DNA of 64,000 nt from Onchocerca volvulus (lineage: Eukaryota > Nematoda > Chromadorea > Rhabditida > Onchocercidae): positions 19,926,603 through 19,990,602 of the forward strand of contig HG738137.1 of the NCBI GenBank assembly GCA_000499405.2. Reading direction: 5' to 3'. Positions within the stretch are counted from its first letter, which is position 1. Each line of letters starts with the position of its first letter. Of this stretch, positions 1 through 13,470 are shown in pieces. The notes under the pieces are model-generated. The model was not told where the DNA came from and ran no database searches. It saw only the letters and a list, made by a program, of their open reading frames with translations. The position numbers were made by a program, and so were the translations under genes.

Positions 1-1696
1 AAATTAATTGTAAATTTGATAAAGAAAGAAAAATTCGATAAATTTTACAACCTTTATCTTTTAACTACTCGCCACCACTCAATATGTTTACGCCATATCG
101 GAAACTTCGATTAGTCACAATTTGACTTGATTCTATATGTTTAATTATCTTTGGAGCGTTATCATTATCTTGAATAATCAGTTATTTGATATCCATTTAA
201 TGCTTTCTGGATATATCCATACAGTTAACAGAGTTATTTTCTTCCTCTCTAATTTTTTCATTTCTTGTCTAACAATTTATTGTTTGTATCTCTCATTAAT
301 TAGGATGCAAGGAAAACTTCCAGCATAATGCGACATTATCGCCGATTAATCTTGGCTAAAGCAGTGCGTCGCTGTGATGTTTTATAGCTTCCCATCACAT
401 CCTTTTATTTCATTTCTCTTCGGATACATATTTATCATTTGCCCATCCCAACACTTAATTGTGCCTGCTTATCCCATTTTTTTAGTATTGAAAATTTCTC
501 GCCTACGATCGTTAACTCCCGCATGACTACTTTTCTGGCCATAACATTAAAAAAAATTCTTTTCGCTTTCGCAGATTCTCTTTCTTGCATTGTTTGATTT
601 GTAAAAATAGATTCATTTTCCAGATAACAAATTGAAAAAATTTATTCCATCTAATTATCAGATTATTTCGTATTCTCCGAATTACCTGACCTAATGCTCG
701 CCTGTTACGCTGTTCACGTCAGTTTACACTTCAATCCAGTTTTTTTAATCCAACAATGAATGAATGATAGAAGGATAAAGTACGGACAGAACAACACAGA
801 ACGATGAATATGTGCGTTGGCATTAAAAAATACAAATAGCAATGTAATTTTGAAATGGAGTTTTTAGTCGATTCTGTCATATATTGAGATTGAAAATTAT
901 CGAATTTTTTTATTTCTCTTAATGACCTGTTTAGTATCAATGACACCACTTATTCGAGAATTTCCGTAGTTGTTTTCAATGAACAATTCATACACATTCT
1001 TAAAACTTGCTAGAAAGATTGCATTCAACGACTATAATTAATTATAATTAAAAATAAACTATTGTTTAATCAATTCTAAAAATTTAAAAAAAAAATATTA
1101 GGAGATAGAACATAATCATTGACTGCGATCTCATTCTTTCTTCAAGTTTTTTTTCCTTTTTTATTATTTTTTTTAAAAAATGAGATAGTATCCATGAATT
1201 CCTGTTTGACAGAGTAATTGAAAAACACGCGCTTTTTACTATCTCATTTCACTATTTTCTCTATGGGCAATTTTATTATAAATCAGAAAGCACTCGGTAG
1301 AACATATAAATGACTTATCGAAATATTTTAAAAATTTCCTTTCTTCTGTGGTCATTTTTTTTTTTTTTTTTTGATTTGCTGTTGGCAGCAGGATGGATTC
1401 CTTTTTCGTTTGCATTTTTTTTCCTTTTTTTTTGTGAGGAATGAAGCAAAGGTTTGTAATTTATATCGCTACTAGCAATCGCTGCATTTATTTATTTATT
1501 TTCTTCAACATGGCTTTCACTTGTGCAGTATGATCGATGTAGAAGTTTTAGTACTGCAACATTGACATTTAAAAGTGATATATTTGAAACTGGAAGCATT
1601 TATCAATTTTTTCTTTTCATAAATTCTGAAAGAAAAATTTCCCTTTATTTTCCATTTTCTTTTCCTTTCACTTACCGCACTATTGTAAATTGAATT

Positions 1697-1729
<33 letters not shown>

Positions 1730-3999
1730 CTGGAAGAATGCAATATTATAATGTTCGTCAGCATTAAAGTGCTTTTAATTTGTTCTCTTAATTAATAGGA
1801 AATTTGAGCTTCTGCACTAAAAATTTTTGTTAATTAAATCAAGCTTTTTAATCTTAATCCATTTTTTGTTTGCATTCATAGTTTTGACAGAACAGAAAAG
1901 AAGTTATATTTTGATTGTAATTTCAAGTGCAAAAAAATTTTTTGATTATAGTTTTTCTTTTTTTTTTTTTTTTTTTGAAAAAATTTGGTTAGTTCTGAAA
2001 ATTTTAAATACGTCAATGTATTAATCTTTTTTTTCTTTTTTTTTTGAAAAATTTCTTAGAAAGCTAATAAGAATAATGATATTTGCAGTAAGTTTTGAAG
2101 CAGCAAGTATTTAAATTAGACGTTTGGGATTTACTACTTTATTCGTTAACCTCGAAAAGTCGGAAATGAAACCCATTCACTCATCTTTATCCCATATGAA
2201 AATGGTAATATTAGTAATATTAGGATAACAAAGTAATGTTTAGTTTGTGAATTACACTGAAATGCAGCAAGTTGAATCAGTATCATGTATCATACTACGC
2301 TGTACGAACATTGCAATTTGTAGGTTAGATGTAGTGTGTCATTCCAACACGATATAAGAACTAATAAAAAGGCTGATCAGCAAGTTGAAAAGTTGCCAAT
2401 TTGTATGTTTGTTTAGTTTCCTAATCTTCGCAAAAATTTTTCGAATTTCGAAGTATAAACTATGCCTTTCCATTAATTCTTGAATTCATTAAATTGGCAT
2501 ATTCTAAAGCTGAATTTTTTATTTTTCTTCTAAGATTTTTTTCCTTAAAAAAGTGAGTAATTTTTAAATGATCACAGATTAGGAGTGAATGATTGCATCA
2601 TGCATGCAACATGTATCTCAATTAATTTAAATTTATTGTTATTTTTATGCAATTTGTAAAACTAAACCGATTTATAAAATCACTTTTTATTATAAATAAG
2701 TTTATTATAAATGAATAGAAAAGATTATATAAAACAGCAAATATTGGGAAGTAGTGTTGAACGAAATTATTATTTTGTTAGTTTATTGTTAAAAATAAGC
2801 GGAAAAAAGAGCAAGAAAATGAAACTTATGATTTAATCGCTAACAACAACTAAATAGTAAACAACTAAACAATGCAAAAAACAATTAAATAAAAAACTAA
2901 ATGAAATAATAATTAAACAACTAAATAATATACTAATGAAATGAAATAAATGAAATAATTTTAAAGATGCAAATAACCTGTTGCAGAATTATTGAAAAGA
3001 AATCAATTTTTTCTGCATACTTTTAAAGGCAGATGATAAGGAAAGAAAGGAGAATTTTTCACTCTTCTCTATTAAATCCATTTTCTTTCAACTGGAAATT
3101 GAAGTTAACGTAGCTTGCATACTAGAGAAAAGATTGTCGACAAAGATACTTCTCATAGTAAGAGAAAAAAAAAATCAAAATTAAAAAGAGCCTTGAGCAA
3201 AAAAAGTTGAGTTCTTTGCGAAAGAAATATTTCGATGTCATTTCGAACTTTCACTCGTAGAATTCGCTTATAATTCCATTAGGTTATTTCGAGAATTATC
3301 GTTGAATGTATTTAACATTTCCTAATTTCTATGCCTCTTGATGTTGAACTGTGCACGTTTTTTTTTTGTCCATTTATTTAGAAATTTGGACTTCAATACC
3401 TTTTGCAATTTCTTCCACCTTTTGGCTGATGTCTATTATCTATCCGCAAGTCTTATTGTTAGGAAATTAGCTTAATTATTATATGGAAGGATCATAATGT
3501 TGCCATTTTTCCTTTGGTATTCAAACTATTATATTAAGTGGTGAGCTAAGCATAGATGCACTTCGCTTTGAAATCTTTTTTTTGATGTGTTGAATGTATT
3601 CATATGGAATTGTAAATGTCATTGGGCGGATCGTATCACTAATAATATTCATTATTCTTAAGTCTCCTCTCACTAAGATCGCTCCTCCTCTAATCGACGA
3701 TGGAATCATTATTTTATCATAAAAGTACTTGTCAGTATTACAACTCTCGCTTCCCAGTATCGTTCCGTGTGGTCTTGACCCGAACTGTTGAAAAGCTCAA
3801 TTAATGATCAGTGCTTAAATTTTCTAAGATTGTACGAACATTAGCAGGTCTAACGTAGCATTCACTATATTTCTGCTACTACGACATACAGTAATCATAG
3901 CATTTGCATCTGAAAATATTCTTTTCATTTCGCAACTCCTTTTCTAATATTTGTAATAAATTTTTTAGCAGTATAACGCTAAATGCGCCTGAAACGATA
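1..3999. other. AT-rich intergenic region, no secure gene
   Basis: No reading frame with convincing exon structure was found on either strand. The stretch is dominated by T runs on the + strand (1347-1371, 1706-1728, 1949-1976) and by an A-rich patch at 2840-2950 in which short AACTAAA-like words recur imperfectly. The last part before 4000 probably holds the promoter and 5' untranslated region of the coiled-coil gene that follows. A 62-codon open frame on the - strand at 3521-3709 has no recognisable domain and no convincing splice context. Confidence 0.6.
3961..3999 (+). promoter_or_regulatory. Possible trans-splice or 5' UTR acceptor before the coiled-coil gene
   Basis: A TTTTTTAG acceptor ends at 3968, 31 bases before the first ATG (4000) of the gene that follows. 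In nematodes such an acceptor just upstream of the start is often where a spliced leader is joined, but a 5' UTR intron would look the same. No spliced-leader sequence is expected in the genomic DNA here, so the two possibilities cannot be separated from the sequence. Confidence 0.35.
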
Positions 4000-6900
4000 A
4001 TGGAGCATCGAACATTGAAACAGTGTGACGATAACGGTCCGCGAACAATCAAAAATCTTGCTGCACATTTTCAAAATTTGAAAAATAATCAAGCAACTGC
4101 TCAAACTGTTGATAGTATGTTTGAAAACTTGAATATATGTTGTAACAAGATCTGAAAATAAGATATCCAAAAATTTTTGTCGTGAATATCTTGAAGTGAC
4201 CCTTCCATTTGGGTAACATTTTCGGAGAGAAATTTGAACCTTTAAGGATTCGTTGTAACTTCTCAATCCGCATTGTTTTCTTATAGGAAAAATGTATAAA
4301 TCCATCATTCAAAAGTGCTACATGATTTTAAGGATCTGAAAAGTGAGACTTTCCTTAAATAATTTCGGAATTTCAATAAAATTTCCAATGACCAATATAC
4401 AAACTGTTAAGTTTCAGGCTATGATAATCTAAGCAACAATTTGCCACCACCAGTTCGAATCACACCATATTCAGGTGTTAAACCAAAGGTTTGCGTTAGT
4501 TTAATGTATTCCTAATTTTGGATTTATTTTGGAGCTTCAAATTTATAAACTACGAATTTTGCTAAGTTGGATGCTTAGAGTTCAGAAATTAGCTATACTT
4601 CTAGTTCAGAAGTTTGTCAATAGTTTTTAATAATTTGAATTATAACCGGCTGTTCATCTTTTATGATTATTTGAGAAAAGTTGTTGTTTCAATTTTATCA
4701 TACATTGTAAATCAACTTCTCGATTCGCGAAATTAAATTTTAAAGTGAATTAGAAATTAATTTGCATGCTATAGTTCACAATTCAAGAGAAACATCAAAC
4801 TGTCCACACATTGCTCACTTCAAAGTCGGCCTTGAAATTGGTTTTGCGGAGATGATAGAGAAATAGCGATCGCAAGGAAGGCATAGGACTAGTTGTTTCC
4901 ATTCATTTCACTCCTACATATCATTTTCCTATACATACATATGCTGCATATGTCTTACCCCAAACAAACAAGAATACTTTGCAATTAAAAAGGAAAATTC
5001 CATTCTCCAAATAGCAAATTTCTGGGAGATTTTATCAAAGTCCGGCTAAAAAAGTGGAAAATGGTGGGATTCTTTTTCACTTTCTCGAGAAATTGTCATC
5101 CCATTACTTTCTTTTCACTTACTTTCACATATATGCCAATAAATGAGAATATCAATTGAGACATAGCGGGACAATTCTGCGGCAATTTCAGGCAAATTGA
5201 GAGGATGAGACAAAGCCACATGTTAGTTCGCTAATTTAGAACGATCGAAATGGAACAAGCAGCAATACAGTTGCTTTGATGGTTGCACAAAATTTTGCAT
5301 TCTTTTTGAGGAGCTTACTTCCATGTTATTATTCAGAAATGAGACATTTTTCTGCAAACCACAATTTTGATCGCAATTCTTATGACAGCCCATTATTACA
5401 TCAAAAAAATGCTAGGAACATCGCTGTAACAGTTGTCGAGTCGCAAGTAATTTGTTTGTCAGGAAAAATAGCTTGAACTCGATTCACAGCTATAACAGAA
5501 CTCACAACTTTAGTACCTATCAATGAATGGACATCATATATAGGTCAATAAACTCAGAAGGTGGAATATCAAGACGATATAGGGATTGAAATGAAAATCG
5601 TTTAGAAGCTTATAGAATGAGGACAGGAAAATATGAAGTTTAAAATAAAATGTAATCAGAGATTGAGACTAGCTGATTTCAGCTATTTTGGATAGAGAAT
5701 GTTGTTAGGACCGGACTTAGAGTATTTGAATAGGAATCTTTTTGGATGACTAGCTTCGGGTCCCTTCAATAATTTTAAATGGTCGATCAGATAGCGGGAT
5801 GAAAACACCAAAATTAAAATAAAAAATTTCTATTAATGGTAATGGAGAAAAAATCTGATAGTTTTGTAATTTGGTTTGTAGTTTATTGGATTTGAAATTC
5901 TTCTTGCGTTATACTCGACTAGTCAGCAATAGGTTTTATTGGGTTTATACGATATTATATACAATATCATGCTTATACAATAGTAAAGATCAAAAGAATA
6001 ATACACGGTAGATAATAAAAGATACTAACAGTCGTTAGAATATTCACTACGTTATCGTATTTTTCGTTTGATTATCTAACCTTTGTTAAACTTTGTGTCC
6101 TAAATATTCTCCTTTCGTTCTATCACTGTTTCGTCTGACTGAGGACTGAGCTGTTGCTTCTGCAGTTTGAACTGTCTTTCTTACTAACATCCCCGAAATT
6201 GGACTGAACTGAATTGCCGCTGATACTGTTCTGGAAGACACTGCTTCTGTTGACTCAAAAAGCTGGTTTTTATACGGATAATTCTTGGTCTTAGTGGTGG
6301 GCAGAGTTTACAACACATTAATCATGCAAAAAGCTTGTAATCAGGACAAAGGGTAAGAAATAAATAATTTTAGTCTTTGCAACATCCTGGACATAATGGT
6401 TTAACATTTTAAACAATGCATATAAGCTCTATTAGCTGATCGGAAGATGGGAGAACAAAGGTTTTTGTGCCGAGATATGGATAAGTGACTCACTGTTTGA
6501 GAAATATTACTAATTTTTGCTGCACAAAATACTTGGATTTTTTCGTTATTTCAATTTTACCGGTAAATGAATTCATTTAACTCAACTAGTTAATATTTTT
6601 TAGAACTTTATCATGTTCTTCAATGGTTTTGTTTTTACTGATTTTGTCAGATCTATCAAGAACTTTTGCGTACTTTATTTTCCTTATTTATTATTTTCAG
6701 GGCATGGACATTATTAGGCCAGTAGCATTTCGGCCATATGCTTCATGCAAGTCGGAAAAACGACAAGCAATCACCTCGTCATCGTTCTCTTTTCATAATA
6801 ACAAGAAGAAAAATGATTTTCTAACAAAGCGATTATCGAAGTAAATTGAAAAAATTTTTAAAGATTTTTACAAATATCGTTGTTAGTATTATAGAAGACA

Positions 6901-9900
6901 AAGATAAATGGACTCTCAGTAAATTGTAGAATTACATGATGCTTGCCTGTGCTAATCATTTAAGCATTGAATTCAAAACATCCAGAAGATTCCTTATAAT
7001 TATCGATCTTCCACTTGTTTTATTGCCTTTCCAATCTTCAAGAAAGTCAAATTCACGAGATTAATCTTGATAGTTGTTTTATTTCATGATGATGATGAGA
7101 TTAAATTAAATATTGGCTCTTCTTTTATCGGACTATTATAGCAGTGATGATTTGAAACGATCTTCTCAGCAATCAAAGGACACTGTGTCAAATTCTTCCG
7201 TACCATCATCAGTCAACTGTGGTAGCAGACCGCGGGCCATCTATCAACCGTCCACCAGGTTCAGCTGAACAGTCAACATTCCTTGTGACGTTCTCAGCGT
7301 ATTATGTTTCCTAGAATACAACATATGTTTTTTTCTTCTCCAAAACTTTACTAAATATAAATATTTTCTGAATTTTTAGCCAGGAATAAAAACTTTATTT
7401 GAAAATTATCGATCGACTACTTGACATTTTAGAGACATAGACTTCAAATATTCGAATAATCAGATTTTAAATAATTGACTTTAACAATTACAGCTCCGAA
7501 TTGACATCAGCAATGGTTGCGAGAAAGTCCAGCAAATTTGAGGCTGAAGAAAATGATTATGATATTGTGCCAGAATATATTGAGCACGACAAATTTTACA
7601 TTGATGGTTAGTTTGCATTCAATTTTCCGCTTTAGGAAAGATTTGCACTTAGTTTTGCAGATTAATTTAAGATTATGCATGGATCAGATTGATTGCATAT
7701 GGATTGATTAAAGCAAAATTAAAATAAGAAGATTATCAATTAAGAAGTCAAGTTTTCCCATTCATGAAGCTCATCACTCTTGAAATCATGCAAGCTACAA
7801 AAGCTTTATAGCCACTTTTGTTCCTATTATATAATCTCTGACTTTTATTCTTCTGTCGAATAAAAAGTACGAAGCAGTCATTTGTCTTTTATACAGTTCA
7901 GTTAAGTTTTGTATTGACTTGAAATCGATAGGACGTAATTCATCTATCAACTACTGATTTTGAGCTGGTATCATAGTGGTAGTGATTAATAGCCAGTTCA
8001 AATCTTCTTGATTCACTTTTTTACTTTTACGCCGAGTAACAAAAGTAAAATTCTTTCACATTTTTAAATTGAAATCGTGAGAATTTATTCGTGAGAAACT
8101 AATTTAATCTAACTAACTTAACGAAAGGATATACCTAGCTTTTAAGCATCAAAGATTTAGGTTATCTATTTATATTAAAGGATTAGATTTCGAGTTAAGA
8201 ATTCGTAATTGAAATTTTGATTTTAACACCGAAGTTCTGAATTAAGGATCTAGAAATGTATTGGATTCTTTTTGCTTTTGTTTTTTTTTTTCTTGAAATT
8301 TCCTTATTGATTACTTGCAAAACATGTTTAGTGGATTCGACGACCAATGAAAACTATTCTGTTGTACATTCGACGCCTTACTGTCGCAACCCATCATCCG
8401 AGGCACTTCCTGCCGCAGCATCGACATCAAATAATACCAACATTAGCCGTGATAAAATACAACAGCAGCAGAACGGCAGCACAGCAGTCAGTGTAGTAAC
8501 TGGAATTCCATCATTAAATATTATTCAGGTTTGTTTGCGTTATAATTTTCAAGGAAATAAAATTTTTCTCATCCATATGTTGATTTGTGAGGTTCTGGAG
8601 AATAAGTTATAATCAAACTATCAAGAAGTCATAAATCATTCCATTTTAATCACATCTTCGGAATAGTTATAATACTTAAAGGATATTATAACCGTTTCCG
8701 AACTGTAAGATACGTTTTCTATTATCCATATTCAGTGATATACTTTTTTTTATTGCACTGTTGCTTATATTTCTAGGTTTAGTAAACAATTGATTCAATA
8801 AGAAATTTTGGTTCTAGAAAATAATTTTCAGCTTTTATTTTTGCATTTTTCGATTAGCTTATTGTGGGCTATTGGTTCGTAGAAATAAGCAATATGGCTT
8901 CATTTGATAGATTAAGAAAAAGAACTGTATGTATATTGTTTCAGAGAAATTTTCATATTTTTCCAAATTTCCTGAGATTAGAGCGATTATTTTTATGGAA
9001 TAAGTCATTTAAAGAGAAGATGTAACTATATAGCAAATGTCTACACTTATTGTAGAAGTCTTCATCTTCACATCAAGTTTATGGTTCGAATGCTTCTTCT
9101 GGTAGTCGCCATAGTTCAGGAATACACGTTACACCGTCACCAAGCGATTCTGGTATTGTCGATTACGAGGTTTATTCAGTTTTGTTTCATTTTTGCGACT
9201 CTAATTACACTTTCATCAAGTGAAGGCGGAAGATGTTACCAGAATATCTTTTCCATTACATTTTCCCGGTGTTAATAGATAGTTCAAGCTCAGCTTGTAT
9301 GGGAGTTGTTTACCCTGAGTTAATTAGAGTCAAAAGCTTAATAGAAATGACATTAAAATCAGAAGAAAAGAGCTTTAAAAGATACTTTTGTAAAAGATAT
9401 TAATCTTTTGGAAAAATTTACTGCAGATTTAAAACCAGGTGATAATGAATTTGTGAAGTCTAAATAGCGATTAAGTTTGGAAATCATAAATGAGAAATTG
9501 TTATATGGCCTGTTTGGCTCAAAGAAATTTTGTAAACATATTATCTTAGTAAAGTTTAAAATCAGTATTTAGATTTTGAATCTGATTCCGCTTTTTTGAA
9601 GCAAAATTCTCATTGTTTAACGGACATAACTGCCTAGTATTTAAGAATTTATGCTTTTAAAAATATGGATATAATTTAGAAAAAATTATGTCCAGTACTT
9701 GATGCAAACTTGATGCAAATTTGTTATGATACTGGTCAAGAGAGAAAAGAAAGTCTGCAGGAATGAGCTGGAACAGTTTGAGATAATCAGTCGTTTACTG
9801 AATATAAATGGATTAGTGAAGGAACTTTTTTTTGGAATAGAATGCTCTTCAGACAATCATTCGAGATAAGGAGAACGAATTGACAAACATACGAGCAACA

Positions 9901-11681
9901 ATGGAACAGAATGAAGAGGTTGTGGTAAAAGTTTATCTAGAAAAGGAACGGCTTTGGAAAGAACAACTTGCAGATCTTAAACAAAAATTGCAGGTTACTG
10001 TTTCCTACTTGATAAATTAAGAATAAATTTGTTTTCCTTGTTTTACTGGAAGAAATAAATCGGCTAATGTTTGTCATTTATTCAGTTTTATGCTTGTTCT
10101 AATCGAAAAAAAATTTTCCAAAATATTCCATTGAATTGTCGATTGTTTAGGCTAGTCAGCAAGGAGAAAATGCATTACGGCAACAAATTCAACGATGTAA
10201 TGAAGAAAGAGAACAATTCCGAGTTACAATACAGAATCTTACTAGTGATAAGCAGGGATTGCAACGCAAGGTGATTGGTTTAGTCTCTTTTCTTCAAACA
10301 ATTGAGCCATTCTTATACGTAATAAAATATTCTGCATTAAAATTTCAAGAGATTTAGAAAAAATTTGTCCAATTTTTGATCCTTTTTTAATGCCAAGAAA
10401 ACATATGATGCTTGAAATTTGAAAATCATTAATCTAATCGGACAGTTTTATCATTAAGGAAATGAATTTTTTAGTTTTTAACTAATTGTATATTGTAGTG
10501 TTTACAAATAGAACGTGAGTTGTTCCAATTGCGTGAATGTTTCGATGAACTCATTCGAAATCGTGATGAAACTATTTGTGGTCCTTGTCGCAAACGTATT
10601 ACATGTGATATTGCCGCAACAAATACTAACAACAACATTACTGACAAACGTGCTAAACCTCCACTGCCTACTCCGCGGTATCCTAAGGTTCCTGAAATAT
10701 TCTGTTATGTTGAACGTTCTTTATATATTTATAGTTTGCTATAATTTAAACTTTTTGCAAATATAAATTCCAACGCTATTCGCTTTGATTCGTTGTTTTT
10801 TTCTTTCTTAAATTTTTAATTTTGGTTAAATTAAAACACAAAAATCGAGTTTTGATATTATTATTAGACTAAATAACTTTTTAGGAATTGTCATCAGAAC
10901 GTGAATTACGTGATGAAGTGGAAGAACTAAGAGATGAAGTGTCAACTTTGCGCGATACACTCAACGAACAAATCGGTCTTTTTGCTGACGAAAGGAAACG
11001 CTGGGAAGAGGAACGAATTAAGGTGATTATTTCAATTTTTTTTTTCCAAGTTTTACGCAGAAAAATCTTGTTGATAATCTGGAAATGTGAAAGTTTTACA
11101 AATTATACATTCAAGATTTCATTATAAAAAAAACAGATGAATAGAAATTCTTTGAAACAACTTTTGCCATAAAAATAGTGATAATTCCGTGATAAATTTT
11201 ACGACTGTTTGGGAAATTTTTATACTTTGCATTTTTCATGAGCTATAAAGATTGTTTAGAAGCCTTCCCTTCCCGTTTCTGTCAATGTTAGCCAAGTCAT
11301 ACATCTGATTTTAGGTGAATGAAAAATTAAAAAGAGTAATAGTTGGTGAGTAGATCGGATTGATGTCTGCTAAAATTATATAGCTCTTGAATAAATTTGA
11401 TTTCTGCCATTTTTTTGTGCTGCTGAATATGATTTTAGAAAAAATGAGCAATTGCTACAGCATAAATTGGATTAATATAATTCATGAAATAATCTCTAAT
11501 CTCGAAAATTTTGATTTTAAATTTACAGATTTTGAAATCCAGTAATTCGCCATCAAATCTACTGGGTCTTTTGTCGACAAACGATTCTTCGTCGACGGAT
11601 ATAACTTCTCAGTTATCTAGGGATTTAAAAATTTTAACCGATGGTAAATCATATATTGTTAGCCGTGATCGCTTAATATAA
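4000..11681 (+). CDS. Coiled-coil protein of the LZTS/N4BP3 (Fez1-domain) type
   Basis: Twelve exons join in phase to give 539 residues: 4000-4114, 4418-4488, 6701-6840, 7142-7258, 7494-7606, 8332-8528, 9056-9169, 9841-9993, 10151-10270, 10499-10687, 10885-11022, 11529-11681 (TAA 11679). The ATG at 4000 is the first in the first coding exon. Residues 1-289 are Ser/Asn-rich and probably disordered, with an RPVAFRP motif (68-74) and [11 protein letters not shown] (279-289). Residues 290-489 are charged heptad-like coiled coil, interrupted by a small Cys cluster [10 protein letters not shown] (407-416). Known LZTS proteins also carry an RPTAFKP motif and end their coiled coil with a segment like ERLVWKEEKEKV; here [12 protein letters not shown] occupies that place. 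Family members are cytoplasmic or synaptic scaffold proteins; a role here is inference only. The assignment rests on motif memory, not a search. An AATAAA at 12076-12081 may be the poly(A) signal. Confidence 0.72.
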
Positions 11682-12637
11682 TAGACTTTAGGTACGAATT
11701 TTCTTTTTTTTTTTTTATCATTTTGTTATAAGTCACTGTAACCTTTATTCTTTTTAATATGCCAACTGTTTAATTGCTTTTTTTATTTTATGTTCTATTT
11801 TCCTTTAGCTACAGTGATTTTCAAAAAATGCTTTTTTCAGCAAAATAACTATACTTATCAATGGACTTAAATTTGCGTTCATTTCTGCATAATTACAGGA
11901 ATTCTTAAAGAGTTCTTTTTAACATATCAAAATTATTGAACTGTCTAATCTGATTTATTACATTTTTTCGTTTTAATTGTTGTTTTACATTTTGGACAAA
12001 GGATTTCAAACAACTCTAATGGATCACGTTTAGGTCTAAAATACTATTTAAGATCTTTTTTTTAATTATGAAATGAATAAATAGCTTTCAAATGTGTCAG
12101 AATACTTTGATACAGTATGATTTCTCATAACGGTATATTGCTGGAAAAAAAAATGAGATAGCTCAGGTATAGTGACTGAATGCCTCTTTTGACTTAAGTC
12201 TTAGTATTTTAGTATCAGCGAATACCATTGCTGTAAATGGTTATGTGATTGGTACTTGCAATCAATAGAGTTTTTCATTTTTATGGATAGCAACCACCAT
12301 TTTTTGATTATTATTGTTCTTATGAAATAGATAGATAACGTTTGAAGATCACTCAATGTCCGTTCAGTGTTTCGGCTTTATAATCTATTTAATAATAATA
12401 TTTGTAAACAGTCATGTGAGAATTCTTAAGTGAACAGTCATTGTATGGAATTGAAACAGGAAGTGAAAGTAGGGGAAGGGTAGGGATGAAACACTCTTGA
12501 TTTATGACAGCGGAAATGACTTTTGATTAGTTAGCAGTAAATATCCGAAAATAACAAATGAACAAATCAGAATCCATGACAGACAAAAATAAATATGTAA
12601 TTTAAAACTACAGAAAATAAGCTAAAGTTTAGGACAT
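11682..12637. other. 3' flank of the coiled-coil gene
   Basis: This stretch holds no supported gene. It probably contains the 3' untranslated region (AATAAA at 12076-12081) followed by AT-rich spacer up to the target-site duplication of the first solo LTR. Confidence 0.5.
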
Positions 12638-12642
12638 GAAAT

Positions 12643-13465
12643 TGTCGGTAAACCTAAATGCCAACATAATCTAAATATTGTTTATAACAAAAATTTGTAA
12701 TCTCATGCATGTAAGGCATTTATCCATATTGCGCACAATGGCCCTTCGTTCGCTCATGTGGTTCGTTTAAGGATTGTAAATGGTTATAAAACATGCCAAT
12801 GTCTGGAGTTTTATAAAGATTAATATCATTCTTTTGTCTAAGAATTGTAAATGGTTGCAGTCATGTCAATTGTCGAACAATATAGGGGCTAAAGCTTTGT
12901 TCTTTGTTTAAATGTTTTAAGCATTGCTTATCTCTTATCTTTTCGTCTTTAACCATACCAATCTTTTTTATATGAGTAATGTATGAACCTCTGCCCCTAT
13001 CAAGAATGACCACATTTTGGGGCAGCAGGATCAGTGCTTGAATATATCAGCAGTAACGGCAGCAGCAGTCTCTTCAATATTCCTATCACCAGTAGATCAA
13101 AGTCAGTGGCGGGCTTTAGTGTTTACAAGTGTCCACATCGTCACTTATCAGCAGCAAGGGAACTACATCAGCGACAAGCTCTTCTACATCAGTATCAATG
13201 GCAAACGTTCCCAGCCAATATTAAGCAATCTCTACGGTGCACAAGCAACCATTCATCAAGAGACCATTATTGGTATTATTTATATTACTCGCATATTGTT
13301 CTTTCCTCATTTGTTATTGTAAGATGCGAAATTGTTTATGATATCGTGAAAACCGAATAAAGGCTATTGTTGACTTAGTCAAGTCACAGCAACGAAAATA
13401 ATCTCCAATTCAACGACTGTAGAATCGCAAGATACAAATCAATCAGAATCTCTCTATCGCCAGCA
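12643..13465 (+). mobile_element. Solo LTR, copy A
   Basis: The 823-bp element begins TGTCGGTAAACC and ends CCAGCA, the TG...CA ends usual for an LTR. It is flanked by a perfect 5-bp direct repeat, GAAAT, at 12638-12642 and 13466-13470, as expected of a target-site duplication. Two diverged copies of the same sequence occur at 49265 and 51895 in the same orientation. Shared blocks include TGCGCACAATGG-like, CTTTGTTTAAATG and GCAGGATCAGTGC words, and a late GTCAAGTCACAGCA block. An AATAAA just before that last block (near 13359) may be the R-region poly(A) signal. No internal gag/pol region is present, so this is a solo LTR left by LTR-LTR recombination. A 5-bp duplication fits BEL/Pao or Ty3-type elements; without internal sequence the superfamily is unproven. 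Confidence 0.88.
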
Positions 13466-13470
13466 GAAAT

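Noticed and set aside
7961..8010. tRNA-like words (TGGTATCATAGTGGT followed by AGTTCAAATC)
   Set aside because: The A-box-like and B-box-like words are too close together, no cloverleaf with an acceptor stem can be drawn, and the stretch lies in an intron of the coiled-coil gene. At most it is a degenerate tRNA-derived fragment.
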